Shown here in pieces: positions 1 to 12,260 of a DNA stretch of 64,000 nucleotides. The notes beneath the pieces are model-generated. The model had not been told where the DNA came from and searched no databases. It worked only from the letters and a program-made list of their open reading frames with translations. The position numbers were made by a program, and so were the translations under genes. The stretch comes from Adiantum capillus-veneris (taxonomy: Eukaryota; Streptophyta; Polypodiopsida; Polypodiales; Pteridaceae). Each line of letters opens with the position of its first letter. Position 1 is the first letter of the stretch. The stretch lies in the NCBI GenBank assembly GCA_014529385.2, contig CM043970.1, positions 69,588,567-69,652,566 of the forward strand, given 5' to 3'.

Positions 1-150
1 TGTGCATCGACCATTGAAGTCGAGAGATGGATGTGGTTCCCTTCACATGGTGCAATTCCCAAGGCAAACCCAACACACAAGCCCCCTCCCCGTGATGGTG
101 ATAGTGTCAATCCTTCCTACTACACTCTACCAAATGCTTGGTTCCTCATG

Positions 151-357
151 AATTGTCCCCCCGGATAGTGACCTCTCAGTGCCAATTTACAGGTGTTGGC
201 TACTTGGATTATGGTAATCCCAGTGTGGTTAGGTTAATCTTAATCGGGAAGACAAAGCAAGTGGTGGGCCCGGTGTGGTTGACCCTTGCTTTGTTTTGGG
301 GAGGTTATTAAAAGAGGGGAATCTCTAGGCCCGGCCTTTGTGACCATCACCTAGAGA
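151..357. repeat. Cluster of stem-loops with related loops
   Basis: Gene-free DNA holding four inverted repeats in a row. Arms (left/right) are 151-155/183-187, 207-211/235-239, 252-261/285-294 (10 bp perfect) and 322-329/350-357 (8 bp perfect). The second and third loops are both 23 nt and agree at about 15 positions, sharing GTGTGGTT. All four loops carry CCC or CCCGG, and three of them (not the second) end in TGACC. The arms differ in sequence from hairpin to hairpin. No ORF, promoter or known RNA family is recognised. The first two stems are only 5 bp and could be chance. Confidence 0.5.
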
Positions 358-733
358 GAGGATATTTAAAAAGAATGGAAATTTACAATGGCTCGGGTGA
401 AAACTGCAGATAATGATGAAAATAACCTATAAATTAGTGGGATGGTGTCGTGGTTGCGTGTTGCCGATGAATGGCATGTTGCCGGTGCGTCGGTGTCCAG
501 TGTACTTCTTTTCGGAGTCCATCGGGGCATGCCTTCGATGCATTTTCTCTTTTTGTTGTTGGCGACGCGTGCTTTGGATCCTTCTTCTTTTGTTTGTTGA
601 TGTCGTAGCCATTTTCTTCGTATTTGCAGTGCGGTGTGTATATGCGTGTGTGTGTGTATATATTCGTGCATGAGGGAGGGTGTGTGTGTTTTGTAAAGGG
701 ATGTGTGTGCGAAAACGTGCGTGGGAAAAGGGG

Positions 734-734
<1 letters not shown>

Positions 735-805
<71 letters not shown>
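735..805. repeat. (TA)n microsatellite
   Basis: About 70 bp of alternating TA with one TAG interruption near 774. Self-complementary and able to extrude as a cruciform. ORFs crossing it encode only Ile-Tyr repeats and are not genes. Confidence 0.95.
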
Positions 806-807
<2 letters not shown>

Positions 808-900
808 GTATATATAGTTTTTTTTTTCTTCTTGTCGATGGTCGACGACCTGTTTCTGCCCAAGGCGGATGGGGAGGGGGGGGGTAGAATAAAGGTAGAG

Positions 901-911
901 GGTGTGTGTGT

Positions 912-1002
<91 letters not shown>

Positions 1003-1007
1003 GTGTA
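901..1007. repeat. (GT)n microsatellite
   Basis: About 105 bp of GT/TG repeat with minor interruptions. Apparent His-Thr or Cys-Val ORFs here are translation of the repeat. Confidence 0.95.
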
Positions 1008-1161
1008 TTTGTGTATTGCGGACTGTGCTCCCCATGAGGGCGTGTGGTGTGTGTGCGTGGACAGCGGATGGCTGCGCACAGTGAATGGGTGAAATGGGTG
1101 GGTGTGTGTGTGATACTGCTGCGGACTGCTACGCACAGCGCGAGGGGAGAGAGGGGAGAAA

Positions 1162-1280
1162 GGGGGGGGGGGGGGGGGGGGGGGGGGGGTGATTGTGGGT
1201 GTGTGGGTATGGTGTGTGAGGCGCTGCCCATGAGAGGGAGAGGGAGAGTGGATTCCTTGCTTGCGTGGCCTGAGAGCCCG

Positions 1281-1340
<60 letters not shown>

Positions 1341-1862
1341 CACGCGGAGCTTTGAGAGGGAGAGTGTGAGGGAGAGGGAGGGGTGAGGATTTGGGATAAG
1401 AGAGACAGAGAGAGTGTGTGTGTGAGGGAGAAGGTGAGGGGGGGGTTGTGGGGTATGAGAGATGTGTGGGTGAGAGGGAGAGGGGGGGGCGGAGATAAGT
1501 CAATGGGGGTAGAGTGAAGGAATATATCCGCGGGCCAAGGGGGGGGTGAATGAGGCCGAGGGGAGGGGAATGAGGCGGAGGGAGGGTGAGGCGAGCGGGT
1601 GGGGGAGAGAGAGGACGGGTCGGGGAAGGAATATTATCGGTCCAAAGGGAGGTGGGGAAAAGTGGTAGGGGGGGTAATGTAAGGGTGAGGGTGTGAGTGT
1701 AAGAATACGGAGAGCGGAAGGGAAGGGGGGGGGGGGGGGGGTTTCCATGTGGCTCACACAGAGGGCGCACGAGAGAGGGGTCGGGGAATTTTTTTAGAGC
1801 CTCTGCTTGGCCGGGGAGGGTAAATTGGGGAGAGAGAGATATTAGGGAAGGGGTATGTAGGG

Positions 1863-1923
<61 letters not shown>

Positions 1924-1976
1924 TTTATCCGATGCCCGTAGTGCGGGGGGGGGGGGGGGGGGGGTGGGGGGGTGAA
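1162..1976. repeat. Purine-rich block: poly-G runs and (GA)n tracts
   Basis: Strongly strand-asymmetric purine-rich DNA. It has a 28-base G run at 1162-1189, (GA)n at 1284-1338, poly-G near 1727-1741, (GA)n at 1868-1921 and a long G run at about 1947-1976. G-run lengths are prone to assembly error. No coding potential; the long Pro/Ser-rich frames on the - strand are composition artefacts. Confidence 0.9.
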
Positions 1977-2329
1977 ATGAGTTTTATTTCTTTTTTTCCT
2001 TTGATTTCTGAAAGTCGGCTATCAACATTTTTATCACATCAATATAAGACTATGAATCAAATTTCAACAGGTTTAGACAAATTTTTTCCCAATTTACACT
2101 CAAGATTAAGAACGTCAATACAAACTTTAGTTTTTACCCAGCTTTTTGCGAGTTTGGTCATCCAAATTTTTTGTGCCTTTATAAAATATGTTTGTACATA
2201 TGCAATGAGTCAATGGTATGAACCTTGGTCAAATGTGAGCCAATTTTTGTACTTTTTTCAAGGACATACCTTTTATAATTTATTTCAAGCCTATGAATCA
2301 AGTCCTACGAAAGCAGGGTGAGTCCTACG

Positions 2330-4577
2330 AAGGACCCGATGACACAAAAAAGATAGATCTAGCTGAACCAGTAGAAGAGCCTTGATGTGCCTACATTGCA
2401 AACGACCTGACGGAAGAAGAAGAAGAGATTTTGTTAAGCTTACTGAAAGAATACCAAGATATCTTTGCTTGGTCTTATAAGGATCTCAAGGGTGTTGATC
2501 AAGAAATCTGTCAACATACCATACCAATGAGAGATGATGCTAAACCAAGCAGACAAAGGCCATACATATATAATAAAACATTTTCCAGCAAAATCAAAGA
2601 AGAGATTGAAAAGCTGAAGGAAGCCAAATTCATTTATGTAATTGAACACACAAACTCATTTTTTGAAATTGTGGTAGTACCCAAGAAAAATGGAAAATTA
2701 CGGGTGTGTGTCAAAATCAGGAAAGTGAATGCAACTACCATTAGAGACAACTTTCCTCTTCCAATCACTGAGCATGTTTTAGAACGAGTTGCAGAAAAAG
2801 AAGCTTACAGCTTTTGAGATGGCTTTTTGGAATACAATCAATTTTTGGTTGATCCCAAAAATTAGCACCAAACTACCTTTGCAACTGAGTGGGGTATTTT
2901 TGCCTATCGGGTTATGCCTTTTGGGTTAACTAATGCTCCTGCCACCTTTCAAAGATTGATGAGCCATGATTTTAAAGAATATCTTAGTAATTTCTTGGAA
3001 GTTTATATGGATGATCTATGTGTACATTCATCAATCTGGACTGATCATTTTGAACACCTCAAAAAGGTATTCAAAAAATGTAGACTTTTAAGAATTTTCT
3101 TAAATCCTGAAAAGTGTACATTCAATCGCAGACAAGGAAAAAATATTGAACATATAGTATCTAAAAATGGCATAGCTACTGATATGGGTAAAATTCATGT
3201 TATTGTTGATTTTCCTAGACCGAAAAATAGTCAAAGGGGTTCAAGCCTTCATGGGACATTGCAGATATTACATTCATTTACATGTACACTATAATTGCAA
3301 AACCCATGTATAGCTTGATTAGACACTTTGAATGGCCTGATGAGTGTGAAGAATCCTTCATGAAGCTTAAGAAAACTCTCACTTCACCTCCAATATTGCA
3401 AGCACCAGATTGAAATAAGATATTCCACATATATGTAGATGCTGCCAATTTTTCCATCGGGTGTATACTAGCTCAACCAGGAAACGGGAAAATTGATTTT
3501 CCTATTTCTTATGCTAGCCGATAGTTGAATGTGACAGAGAAAACTATACAACCACCAAAAGGGAAGGATAAGGAATGATCTATACATTCAAAAAGTATAG
3601 ACATTACGTATTAGCTAGCAAATTTGTGTTCTTTGTGGACCACCAAGCCTCATTGTACTTGGTCAACAAGCCATGTAGCACAAGAAGAATAGTGAGATGG
3701 TTCATCATTCTTCTAGAATTTGATTTCATTGTAGTTGTAAAAAACAAAATCACTCATCAAAGAGAAAATCATTTGTCAAGTATTGTTTTAGGAGAACCAC
3801 CTAAGGGAGTAGACAATGATCTACCTGATGCATATATGTTCTCCATGGAAATGATACCTCTATGGTCGGGAAACGTGGTATACTTGACTACCATAGCTCA
3901 AGTGGATTTGCATATACCACTTCCTACTACATTCAAATTAATTGAGCAATTGGATATGTATCAATTAATAGCTGGAAGGTTGTACAAAAGAAATCGAGAT
4001 GGAATATGCTTTTATGCATTAATCCTGAGGAGAAAACCCAATACCTAAGTCAAGCACATATGATCATAGTAGGACTTCACTTTGTCGAAGACCAAACTAT
4101 GCAACGAATCTTGAGACTTGGAGTATTTTGGCCAACTATGAGGAGTGATGCTCATTCTTTTGTGAAAAATTATCCTCAATGTAAAAAAAAAGCACCCATA
4201 CCTCATGAAACATTGTTTCAAATATCACCTGTTCCTAAGTGGAGTAACTATCTAGTCACTTACTTATCAAGCCGAACATTTCCTAAGGATATGAGTAAAT
4301 GTTGTCAAAGAGCAATTGAAACAGAAGCAAGAGACTATGCTCTTGTTGGGAACCAATTGTATCGGAGAGGTTAGGATCAGCAGTTGCAGCTTTGTGTAAA
4401 TGAAGATGAATACATTCCCATTATAGAACAAGCACATGCTGGATTAGCTAGAGGTCACTTCTCTCCTGAGACCACCGCAAGAGCGATCTTAATGGCAAGC
4501 ATATGGTGGCCAACACTTTTTGCAGATGCCAAGGAATATGTTTGAAGGTGTGATGCATGTCAACGAGCTAAAATGCC
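2330..4577 (+). pseudogene. Gypsy-1 pol, 5' part: reverse transcriptase, RNase H, two zinc-binding modules
   Basis: Decayed Ty3/gypsy pol. The segment before RT has the plant-type phrase EYQDIFAWSYKDLKGVD (about 2449-2500). RT follows with VPKKNGKLRVC (about 2680), MPFGLTNAPATFQ (2914) and the catalytic YMDD (3006-3017), then connection and RNase H remains (3420-3760, DHQASLYL). Two His/Cys modules follow: one at about 4050-4195 (terminal CKK, second Cys lost) and one at about 4432-4571 ending CDACQRA. Stops at 2817 and near 2860, and frameshifts near 3240, 3300 and 4045, rule out function. The 5' end (gag, protease, LTR) is missing. Pol resumes at 13891 beyond the inserted TR-GAG element. 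The RT wording suggests the Tat/Athila side of plant Ty3/gypsy (moderate confidence). Confidence 0.85.
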
Positions 4578-5823
4578 AACCCATTGGTACAGCCAAACTG
4601 TGTCGATCTATGGAAGTGCAGGAAGTCGAGGCATGGCAGTTTGCAGGAAAATGGCAAGGACCTTGAGCAGATATTTGATGGAGCCAAGAGCTAGGTACAC
4701 CGAGTTGGAGTACTCGCTAGTCAAAACTGCAAGTGTTTTTTTGCTATCACAGGTGGCACGAGCAAATGTTTAATTATATCCCAAGGTTGGGAACGAGGCA
4801 AGGGGTGCTGGATGCAGGTCCCATGAAGTTTATGCTATGGGATTTTGATCGAGGTGTCTACAAGATGATGGTGCACCCAAGGTGTGTCAGACCATGGAAA
4901 GTGTCAGCAACAACAGGTAAAGGGCAGCAGATATGTGATAGAAGAAGGCTTGGACAAGTACCAGGTGCAACTGGGAGTAGGTCCCACAAAGATGTGTATG
5001 CCAAATGTGGAAATTAGCAGCTCTATGTTCCCATTATTTGGTCATGGGGTTCTTTTTGGAGGACTATTTCAAGTACATAAGATTGAAGTGAGGTTAGTTG
5101 TCCATAAGTATGGCAAGTTCGGTATGGACCGCAATCGGGATTTCCTCCACTATCGGCAAACTACAAAGCTACTGAAGTGCGACTCGAAGGGGGCGGCCGC
5201 GGCTAATTGAAGATGGAAATATTTGGATTTGGTTATCACGGCCTTGAGGTCCACGGGTTTGGGGTGATTGAGGCTACGGTCAACTTTGCGTGGGGATGGC
5301 CGCTAAGTCGAACGAGAGGTCTTTTTTTTTTAAAGATAGAGAAGCTATAAAAAAACACTGGTCTGCAGTCGAGGAGCAGCAGGTGAGCATGGAAGACCGC
5401 CAGATGGCCACCTAGAGGACAGGTGGAGATTGCATGAACGAGGTGGAGTTGTTGCAAGGCCACTTGGAGCCTGCATGCGGGGAAAGGAGAGACTGAGGAT
5501 GGCCACAGGCTACATCCAGAGGGAGTAGGAAAGCCACAAAGGGCTGCAGCTCATCAAGTAGCTAACAAGGCTACAAGCGGCCAATAGGGGTGCGCTGTAA
5601 AGAATGAGGATGCAAGAGAGCTACACAAGACAAGCACAAAACACACAGAGATGGAAAGCTTCTTCTTCTTCTCACAGAAAAGAGAGTGCAAAATGACTAA
5701 CTGCTAAAACTGAAAAGTAGCACATATGTACATGGGGTCACTAAGTGTGAACTCGCTAGAAGCGTACTAGGCTGGCACTATAAGTGTAGTCCAGTTGTAG
5801 AATCACTGGCAGAGATCCTCCTT

Positions 5824-8800
5824 TCATTTCAAACTCCTGTTTGAGAAGACCCTTCACATGGTCAATCTCCATAGCATTGTCACCCACAATAATAAGATCA
5901 TCTACATATATGGTAATGACCACAATCCCCACATCACTCTCACATACATAGAGTGAATGATCAGCATGAGCTCTCCTAAAACCAATACTGACAAGATACT
6001 TGGCAATCCTGTCATACCATGCTCTAGAGCGCGCCCTGCTTCAAACCATACAAAGCTTTGAGAAGTCTGCATACATAATCTGGGTAACCTGGATCGACAT
6101 AACCAGGTGGCTGATCCATATACACTTCCTCTTGCAACTCACCATTCAAGAAGAAATTATTTACATCCATTTGATGCATAATCCATCCTCTAGATGCAGT
6201 CACTGCTATGACAGCTCTCACAGTCGTCATCTTTGCCACTGGAGCAAAGGTCTCCTCATAGTCTATGCCATACGTCTGTGCGTAACCCTTTGCAACCAGC
6301 CTTGCCTTGTGACACTCAATGTTACCATCAGCCTTATGCTTGGTTTTATACACCCATTTATAGCCAATAGATTTCTTGACACTTGGCAATGGCACCAACT
6401 CCCATGTGTCGTTTGCTTCCAATGCAACCATCTCTTCATTCATTGTGTCATCCCAATGCACATTTCCAACTGCATCCTCAAAACATGTGGGCTCCACATC
6501 CTGTATCACCTTAGCCATGTAGGCTTGGTGATGAGCTAGATACCCATCATAAGTCAATTTCTGAACTGGATTTCTGACTCTGTTAGATATGCGCGGTCCT
6601 GGGTCACTCCTTTTCCCTCTAGCATCTTCTTGTACTTTCCTTACACCAGGTGTCCTGACAGCTGGAATTCCAAATTCCTCATCAAGACTTTGTTCAGAAC
6701 CATCTGAATCCATGTCTACATGTGAAAACCCTGATGATGCATCAGCCATAAAGGGAGGTTCATCAACCTTTTCCTTTCCTTTTCGTGATGCATTCCCTGT
6801 ACCTGCTGGTGGAGTAACCTGCGTACATAGTCTACCATTCCATGGCTTCTCAACAAAGCCACGAGAAGACGACTCTTGTGGTCCACTCAAAACCTGTGAC
6901 TGTGGCCTCACATTTTGTACAACCACATTATCTTTTACATCAGCCCCAATAGTGCCATGTGCATTACTGTACCAGCTGCTCATCTCATCAAAGACTACAT
7001 CTCTGCTCACTCGTAATTCTCGTGTAGTAGGATTGTAGCACATGTACCCCTTTTGTTCAAGGGAATATCCCACACGATTACATTTCTCTGCTTTAGGATC
7101 CAATTTCCTATGCAACTCATCTGGTACATGCACGTAAGCTATGCAGCCAAACACTTTCAAGTGTGCCAAATCAGGCTTTGTACCTGTAAACTTTTCCTCA
7201 GGTGTTACATCATGCACCACAGCTGTAGATGTCCTGTTCATAATGTACACAGCTGTATTTATAGCTTCAGCCCAGAAATAATGAGGCATGTTCTTCTCAT
7301 TCATCAATGCACGTGCAACCTCTGCAATGTGCCTGTTTTTCCTTTCTGCGACCCCATTCTGCTGTGGAGTATATCTGCATGTAAACTGCCTGCGTATACC
7401 ATGCATTCGCAAAAAATCTGAAAAATCATTGGAGAAGTACTCTCCCCCTCCATCTGACCTCAATGTCTTGATTTGCATATCTGTCTCCTTCTCAATCATG
7501 ACTTTGAAGTACTGAAAGTGACCAAACACTTCACTTTTGCTACACATGAAGTAGACCCATACTTTCCTTGTATGGTCATCAATGAAAGAGACATAATACC
7601 TACAACCATGTATACTTGCAGTATCGGTTGGACCCCAAACATTTGTGTGCACCACCTCAAGTGGCTTTTTACATACATTGTACTGCTCATGTGAAAATGA
7701 GCCCTTTGACTGTTTTCCAAACTCGCATGCTGCACACACTTTATGCATACCATCCACCTTGAATTTGGGCATACCTTTTACAATCTGTTTTGATTGCATA
7801 CTGCACAATCTTTGCTCATTGACATGGCCAATGCGTTTGTGCCAAATGTCAACATCAGCCACAACACCTGTGCCTTGTTGAAATAATGCAGCTTTTACCT
7901 CAGGCATGTCTACATTCAACGTAAACATTCTGCCCACACATTTTCCCTTTGTGATGAGCTTACAGCCATTTGGATTGAAGCAAACCTGCAAACCCTACTC
8001 AACCATTTTTCCAACAGAAACAAGATTCTTTGTAATGTTTGGGACATAAAGTACATCTTCTAAGTACTTTGATTTCCCACTCTTCGTATTTAGAGGTATG
8101 TCCCCTATATGAGCAATGGGGTGAGTTGTGTCATCTCCTGTCTGCACATAGCCTGACACATCTGGTTTGCGCATATCTCTAAACCACTCTCCACGAGACG
8201 TCATGTGATTAGAGGCACCTGAATCCACATACCAAACATCATCTTGGGTGGAATTCTTTGCAGTCATTGTATTCATTACATGCTGCATAACAAACATGCG
8301 CTCGTTTTTGCTGTCATCTGCATCTCTTCTAGTAGATGCATAGTTGCCTCGTTCTCTCTTTCCACTTGCTTTTCCCTTTGGACAGTCACGTGACATGTGA
8401 CCTCTTTCACCACAAGTCCAACATTCTCTGCTATCTGGAGTATGTTGCTGCCCGCTTGATCCTGCACCACGACCTCTTTGACTCCCCCTGCCTTGAGATT
8501 GGTTTCCCCTGCCACCTGTATTGTTTTGATTTGATTGACCTTCTTGAAATTGGCCTCTGCAACCCCTTGGGCCTCGACCACGATCTCTACCTCTACCTCT
8601 GTTGGAGTTAGAATAGAAGGCCTGTTCAGAATTATTTCTACCATGAGAAGAAGATGTGTCAAGGTTCTTCTCCTCAAGAATAAGCATAGAAATAAAATCT
8701 TGGAACACGGGGATGTCATCTCTTGTATTCATGGAAGACCTGAAATGTACATACTCATCTCCTAGATCATCCAAGCATGCATGGACAATGTCATCGTCTT

Positions 8801-9251
8801 CCACTGAGACTTTAATAGATCCAAGAGCCTCAATGATACTCTTGATCTTCAAAGCATAATCATTGATGGAGAGGTTGTTCCTCTTAACCTGATTTAGCTC
8901 CGACTTTAGTTGAAGCTTCCTGGCCTTGGTGTTCACCTCGAACACTCTGCCTAAGTTTTTCCATGCAATGACGGGGGTTTCAGCATCGTGTAGATAGCCC
9001 ATCATGCCATCTGTGATGCTCATAGAAAGCCAATACATCACTTTTCTCTAGCCTTGTTGCCAGTACCTCAAAGGTTTCCTTTGTTCTACTGTAGCATTTG
9101 CCTCGGGAATCTCTGGTTCCTTTCCATTGTGTCCTTCTACATAGTCCCAATAACCTTTTCCTTTTAGGAAACTTGTTATTCTGAACTTCCATGCAGGGTA
9201 GTTATTTTTCTCAAGATTCTCAGTAACAATCTGACTGAAACCGTCAGACAT
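5824..9251 (-). pseudogene. Copia-1 gag-pol: gag, protease, integrase, truncated RT
   Basis: Starts at 9251 (MSDGFSQIVTENLEKNNYPAW, a typical copia gag opening). Order follows copia: gag, CCHC knuckle (CWTCGERGHMSRDC, about 8387-8430), protease (VDSGASNH, about 8205-8235), GAG-pre-integrase (HKRIGHVNE), integrase (first Asp replaced in VVHTNVWGP; SDGGGEY near 7450; NGVAERKN near 7350), then RT (KARLVAKGYAQ near 6300; YVDDL near 5895-5910). Defects: a frameshift near 9045, a TAG at 7995-7997, a frameshift near 6025, and loss of everything after FEMK of RT (rest of RT and all of RNase H). The usual integrase HSD/HTD Asp reads Asn, a further inactivating change. It could not complete reverse transcription alone. 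Confidence 0.88.
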
Positions 9252-9499
9252 CTTGAAGCACTAAGACAAAATAGCTGCAATCTGCAAAAACCAACAAATC
9301 TGTTGAACCTGCTATCGTGGTACCTGTAACGCTTTCTACACTCAACGAGTGTTCACAATCAAGCGTACATACAACCAATGTACTTGTACAGTAAATCTCT
9401 GTGTACTGCACTTTGGAGACCTGTTCGGCATCTGGTCGTGGATTGCGAACGAAGGGATTGTGATGCTCTTGCTCTCTTAGGCTCTCTTGCCCGCACCAA

Positions 9500-9511
9500 G
9501 CTCTGATACCA
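9500..9511 (-). other. Primer binding site of Copia-1 (tRNA-iMet)
   Basis: TGGTATCAGAGC on the - strand immediately after the LTR terminus at 9512. This is the standard plant copia primer site for initiator-methionine tRNA and fixes the element's orientation. Confidence 0.92.
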
Positions 9512-10519
9512 TGTAAAGAATGAGGATGCAAGAGAGCTACACAAGACAAGCACAAAACACACAGAGATGGAAAGCTTCTTCTTCTTCTCACAGAAAAGAG
9601 AGTGAAAAATGACTAAGTGCTAAAACTGAAAAGTAGCACATATGTACATGCGGTCACTAAGTGTGAACTCGCTAGAAGCGTACTAGGCTGGCACTATAAG
9701 TGTAGTCCAGCTGTAGAATCACTCGCAGACATCCTCCGTGTCGGTCACCTAACCCGCCAGTGAGTAAATGTCGTAAGAGTCCAAGACCCGTAGTGGATGC
9801 CAGCTCAAGATGTAGAGCTCAACATCTCAACATGCGTCATCTATTGAGGCAGAATATGAAAAGAAAGGAAGGCCAAGAGGAGCCTGTGGGAGATTGACAC
9901 CGAGGAGAGCGGGTCCGCCAGCTAAGCTGTATTGTTGCGAGCCACCAGAAAGTGGGCCAAGCAATCAAACTAGGATGGTGATCTTATGGGGTTCCATCAT
10001 TGAACACCCTCTATGTGAGCTTTTGTCTACCTGATATTGGTTACATTTATCCGCGAATTTATCACTCTTTTCTCTCTCTGTTATCTATTGGTCTAGTATA
10101 TGTGAAGGCGATGGATGTATATGTGCTTTCTATATAAATGTTGGTGTGTACAAGTCTGCAAGCTTGAAGATAGACGGGTATATGTCAAGGATTGGGTTGG
10201 AATTTGAGCGTTGATTGTTATTAGATTGCCTATATGTCACATGGTGCTCTACAGTGTTATAGATGATTCTATCTGAACCTACTTTGCAATCGGATCTATC
10301 TAGTCAGGGTTGGTCGAGTACGGGCTTGGACAGTAGCTGTTTGCAGATTGCGTATCGTGATGTGTGTTTGCTAGAGGATAGGGGTGCTATGAGATCACTG
10401 AGTGATATAGAGGCATCGAGTTTATGTGCTGGTGGTTTTCCCATTTCCCCCTTTCCATCTTGTGGTGCCCCCACGGAGGACCCATTGATTGCTTCCTAAT
10501 AAGGTGCTCGTGAGTCAAA

Positions 10520-11944
10520 ATGAAGCAGGAGTTTGGTACAATGTTCAAAGGAGATGGAGATGATGACGATTGGATAGCCGATTTTGAGCTATTTATGCTG
10601 ACAGTACTGCGGATGCCAAGTGATGAAGCAAAGCTCCAGACTCTGACTTTGGTGTTGCGAGGTAAAGCAAAAGCTTGGTTCGATGGCTTAGAAGATGTGC
10701 AAAAGCAGACTTGGATTGGGTTTTGGGAGCAATTATTATAGTGGTATCGAAGGGTGGTGTTGGCCTCGGAAGCAGATGCAAAGATAAAAGGCTTGCAACA
10801 GGACGTAAGTGCAAATTTTGATGCTTTTGTTGATAAATTTGAAGCTCATCGGGGGGATTTTGCGGCTGCTACCCAAGCAACCCATGTCGGATACTTCAAG
10901 CTGGAAAGGTTTCTATCATGCTTGCATCCCTATGTTCGTGAGAGATTGGAATATGAAGATCCAAGCACTTATGATGAAGCCGTCAAAGTTGCCAGAGCAA
11001 AGAGTCGAAAGATGAAGAAGAAGATGGAAGCAGGATTGCTACAGTCTACCATTATGGCAGCCAGTGGACCTAGGCCCAAACAGGTTGAAGAGCATCATGA
11101 GGTAAAAGCTCCTTTTTTTGTTCATTTGAATGTGATCAAAGCATGTGAAGTTGATGCGAGGGTAAAAGAGTTAGAAGAAGTGCCAACCAGGGATCAACAG
11201 TTGTAGAGAGGAGTCTACCGAGTACCGCCTGATGTGCTTGACCAAGTGCCTTCCGAAAAAGAAGTAGGGGAGAAGATAGCTCAAGTGCCAAAGTCAGTGA
11301 GCTTTGTGGAGAAAGCCGAGCTTTGTTCGAGCTATAGCAGTGCCTTGGATACGGATAACACATGTGAAACGGAGTCTACTTTCTCAAAGTATGAGACATA
11401 TGATGTTATGTATGTCGATAATGTGGTTAAAGAACAACAGGTTGTAGGTGAAGAGCCAGTTTGTGAAGACCAAGGGGCTGGGAAACCCTCTCTCTTGCCT
11501 TGTGATGGTCAGGCCATGCTGACTGAAGAGGAATGTCTTGATGAAGATGATTGGGGATTAGATGAGCCGGTGGTCCATTTAGATGACGAGTTGCAGGTTT
11601 CGGTTGCTAAAGCTATGGCGAGGATACAGGATATGCGAGGCTGTGTGCCTGCTCCATTACAGCTTGAAGCGCCTACAGATGAGGTTTTGCCAATATTTGT
11701 TTCGGATGATCGGATGCCGCAAGTTGGTGTCATGTTGCTGATGGATCTGTTGATAAAGTTTGTTATGCAAGCACCACTATGCCGCTTGCTACAGGTTTTG
11801 TTATTCAAAGATGATGAAGCTATGGAGAGCTCGCTAACCATTGGTGGGGAGACATGTGATGCAAAGGCTTTCCAGGATGTGCAAGTGTGTTTGGGACATG
11901 AAGATGGGCCATGTATACAACTTTGTGAAGGGTGTTGCTATTAA
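10520..11944 (+). pseudogene. Gag-like polyprotein of the TR-GAG element
   Basis: One frame of about 475 codons from ATG 10520 to 11944, broken only by TAG at 10739-10741 and 11204-11206; no frameshift. Residues 20-160 resemble the retrotransposon gag fold: WIADFELFMLTVLRMPSDEAK, then LRGKAKAWFDGL, then HVGYFKLERFLSCLHPYVRERL. There is no CCHC knuckle. The C-terminal half (about 11234-11944) is acidic, repeatedly carries the pair DE/EE, and has no domain I recognise; it ends in a Cys-rich tail (CEGCCY). Both TAGs sit where Gln would be natural (CAG to TAG). No protease, RT or integrase follows, so the element must have relied on enzymes from a relative. Confidence 0.75.
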
Positions 11945-12243
11945 GGTCTACATGACTGGTTGATTGACAAAGTTACAAGTGCAAAGCAGGGATGGCGCGT
12001 ATTTGTGTTACAACTGGATGGTGATGATCAATGCCATGTTTTTTATCCTGATGGAAACTTCAATACAATTGGAAGAGCCTATGGCTTTCCATTTGACCCA
12101 AACGGGTGCTACAGCCAGTGAATCTCTCTCTATTTATCTACTGCTATCTATCTAATGCTTCTTGTACATAGTATCTATCAGTTTTCTTCTTATGCACTGA
12201 TATGTTATCCAAATAATGCGATGGTTGAGCATGAATGCTCAAC

Positions 12244-12260
12244 GAGGGGGTGGGAAATGA
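12244..12260 (+). other. Polypurine tract of the TR-GAG element
   Basis: gagggggtgggaaatga directly before the right LTR start TGGTACAGCC. Its position and composition fit a plus-strand primer. Confidence 0.75.

Larger units (their letters stand above)
5596..9731 (-). mobile_element. Copia-1, Ty1/copia element with deleted RNase H
   Basis: LTRs of about 220 bp (5596-5815 and 9512-9731) start TGTAAAGAATG on the + strand and differ at about 6-8 sites. Reading the - strand, the LTR end is followed directly by TGGTATCAGAGC (9511-9500), the standard 12-base site complementary to initiator-Met tRNA. A purine run (GAAATGAAAGGAGGA) lies against the other LTR at about 5816-5830. Between them is one gag-pol frame that stops short in RT. 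No matching target duplication was found (tgcgc on one side, tcctc on the other), so one end may be rearranged. Confidence 0.9.
4585..10457 (+). repeat. Left LTR of the TR-GAG element, split by Copia-1
   Basis: Matches 12261-13885 along its length, in two parts: 4585-5595 and about 9830-10457. Without the copia insert it is about 1.74 kb. It is about 110 bp longer than the right LTR because the right copy lacks a segment (about 9735-9830 here) between two TGCG microhomologies. The copies differ by scattered substitutions, roughly 4-6% by eye. Short frames inside it are not genes. Confidence 0.8.

Noticed and set aside
366-1770. Several 60-265 codon frames on both strands (His-Thr, Ile-Tyr, Pro/Ser, Arg-Glu repeats)
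   Set aside because: They are translations of (GT)n, (TA)n, (GA)n and poly-G tracts and have no domain or start context.
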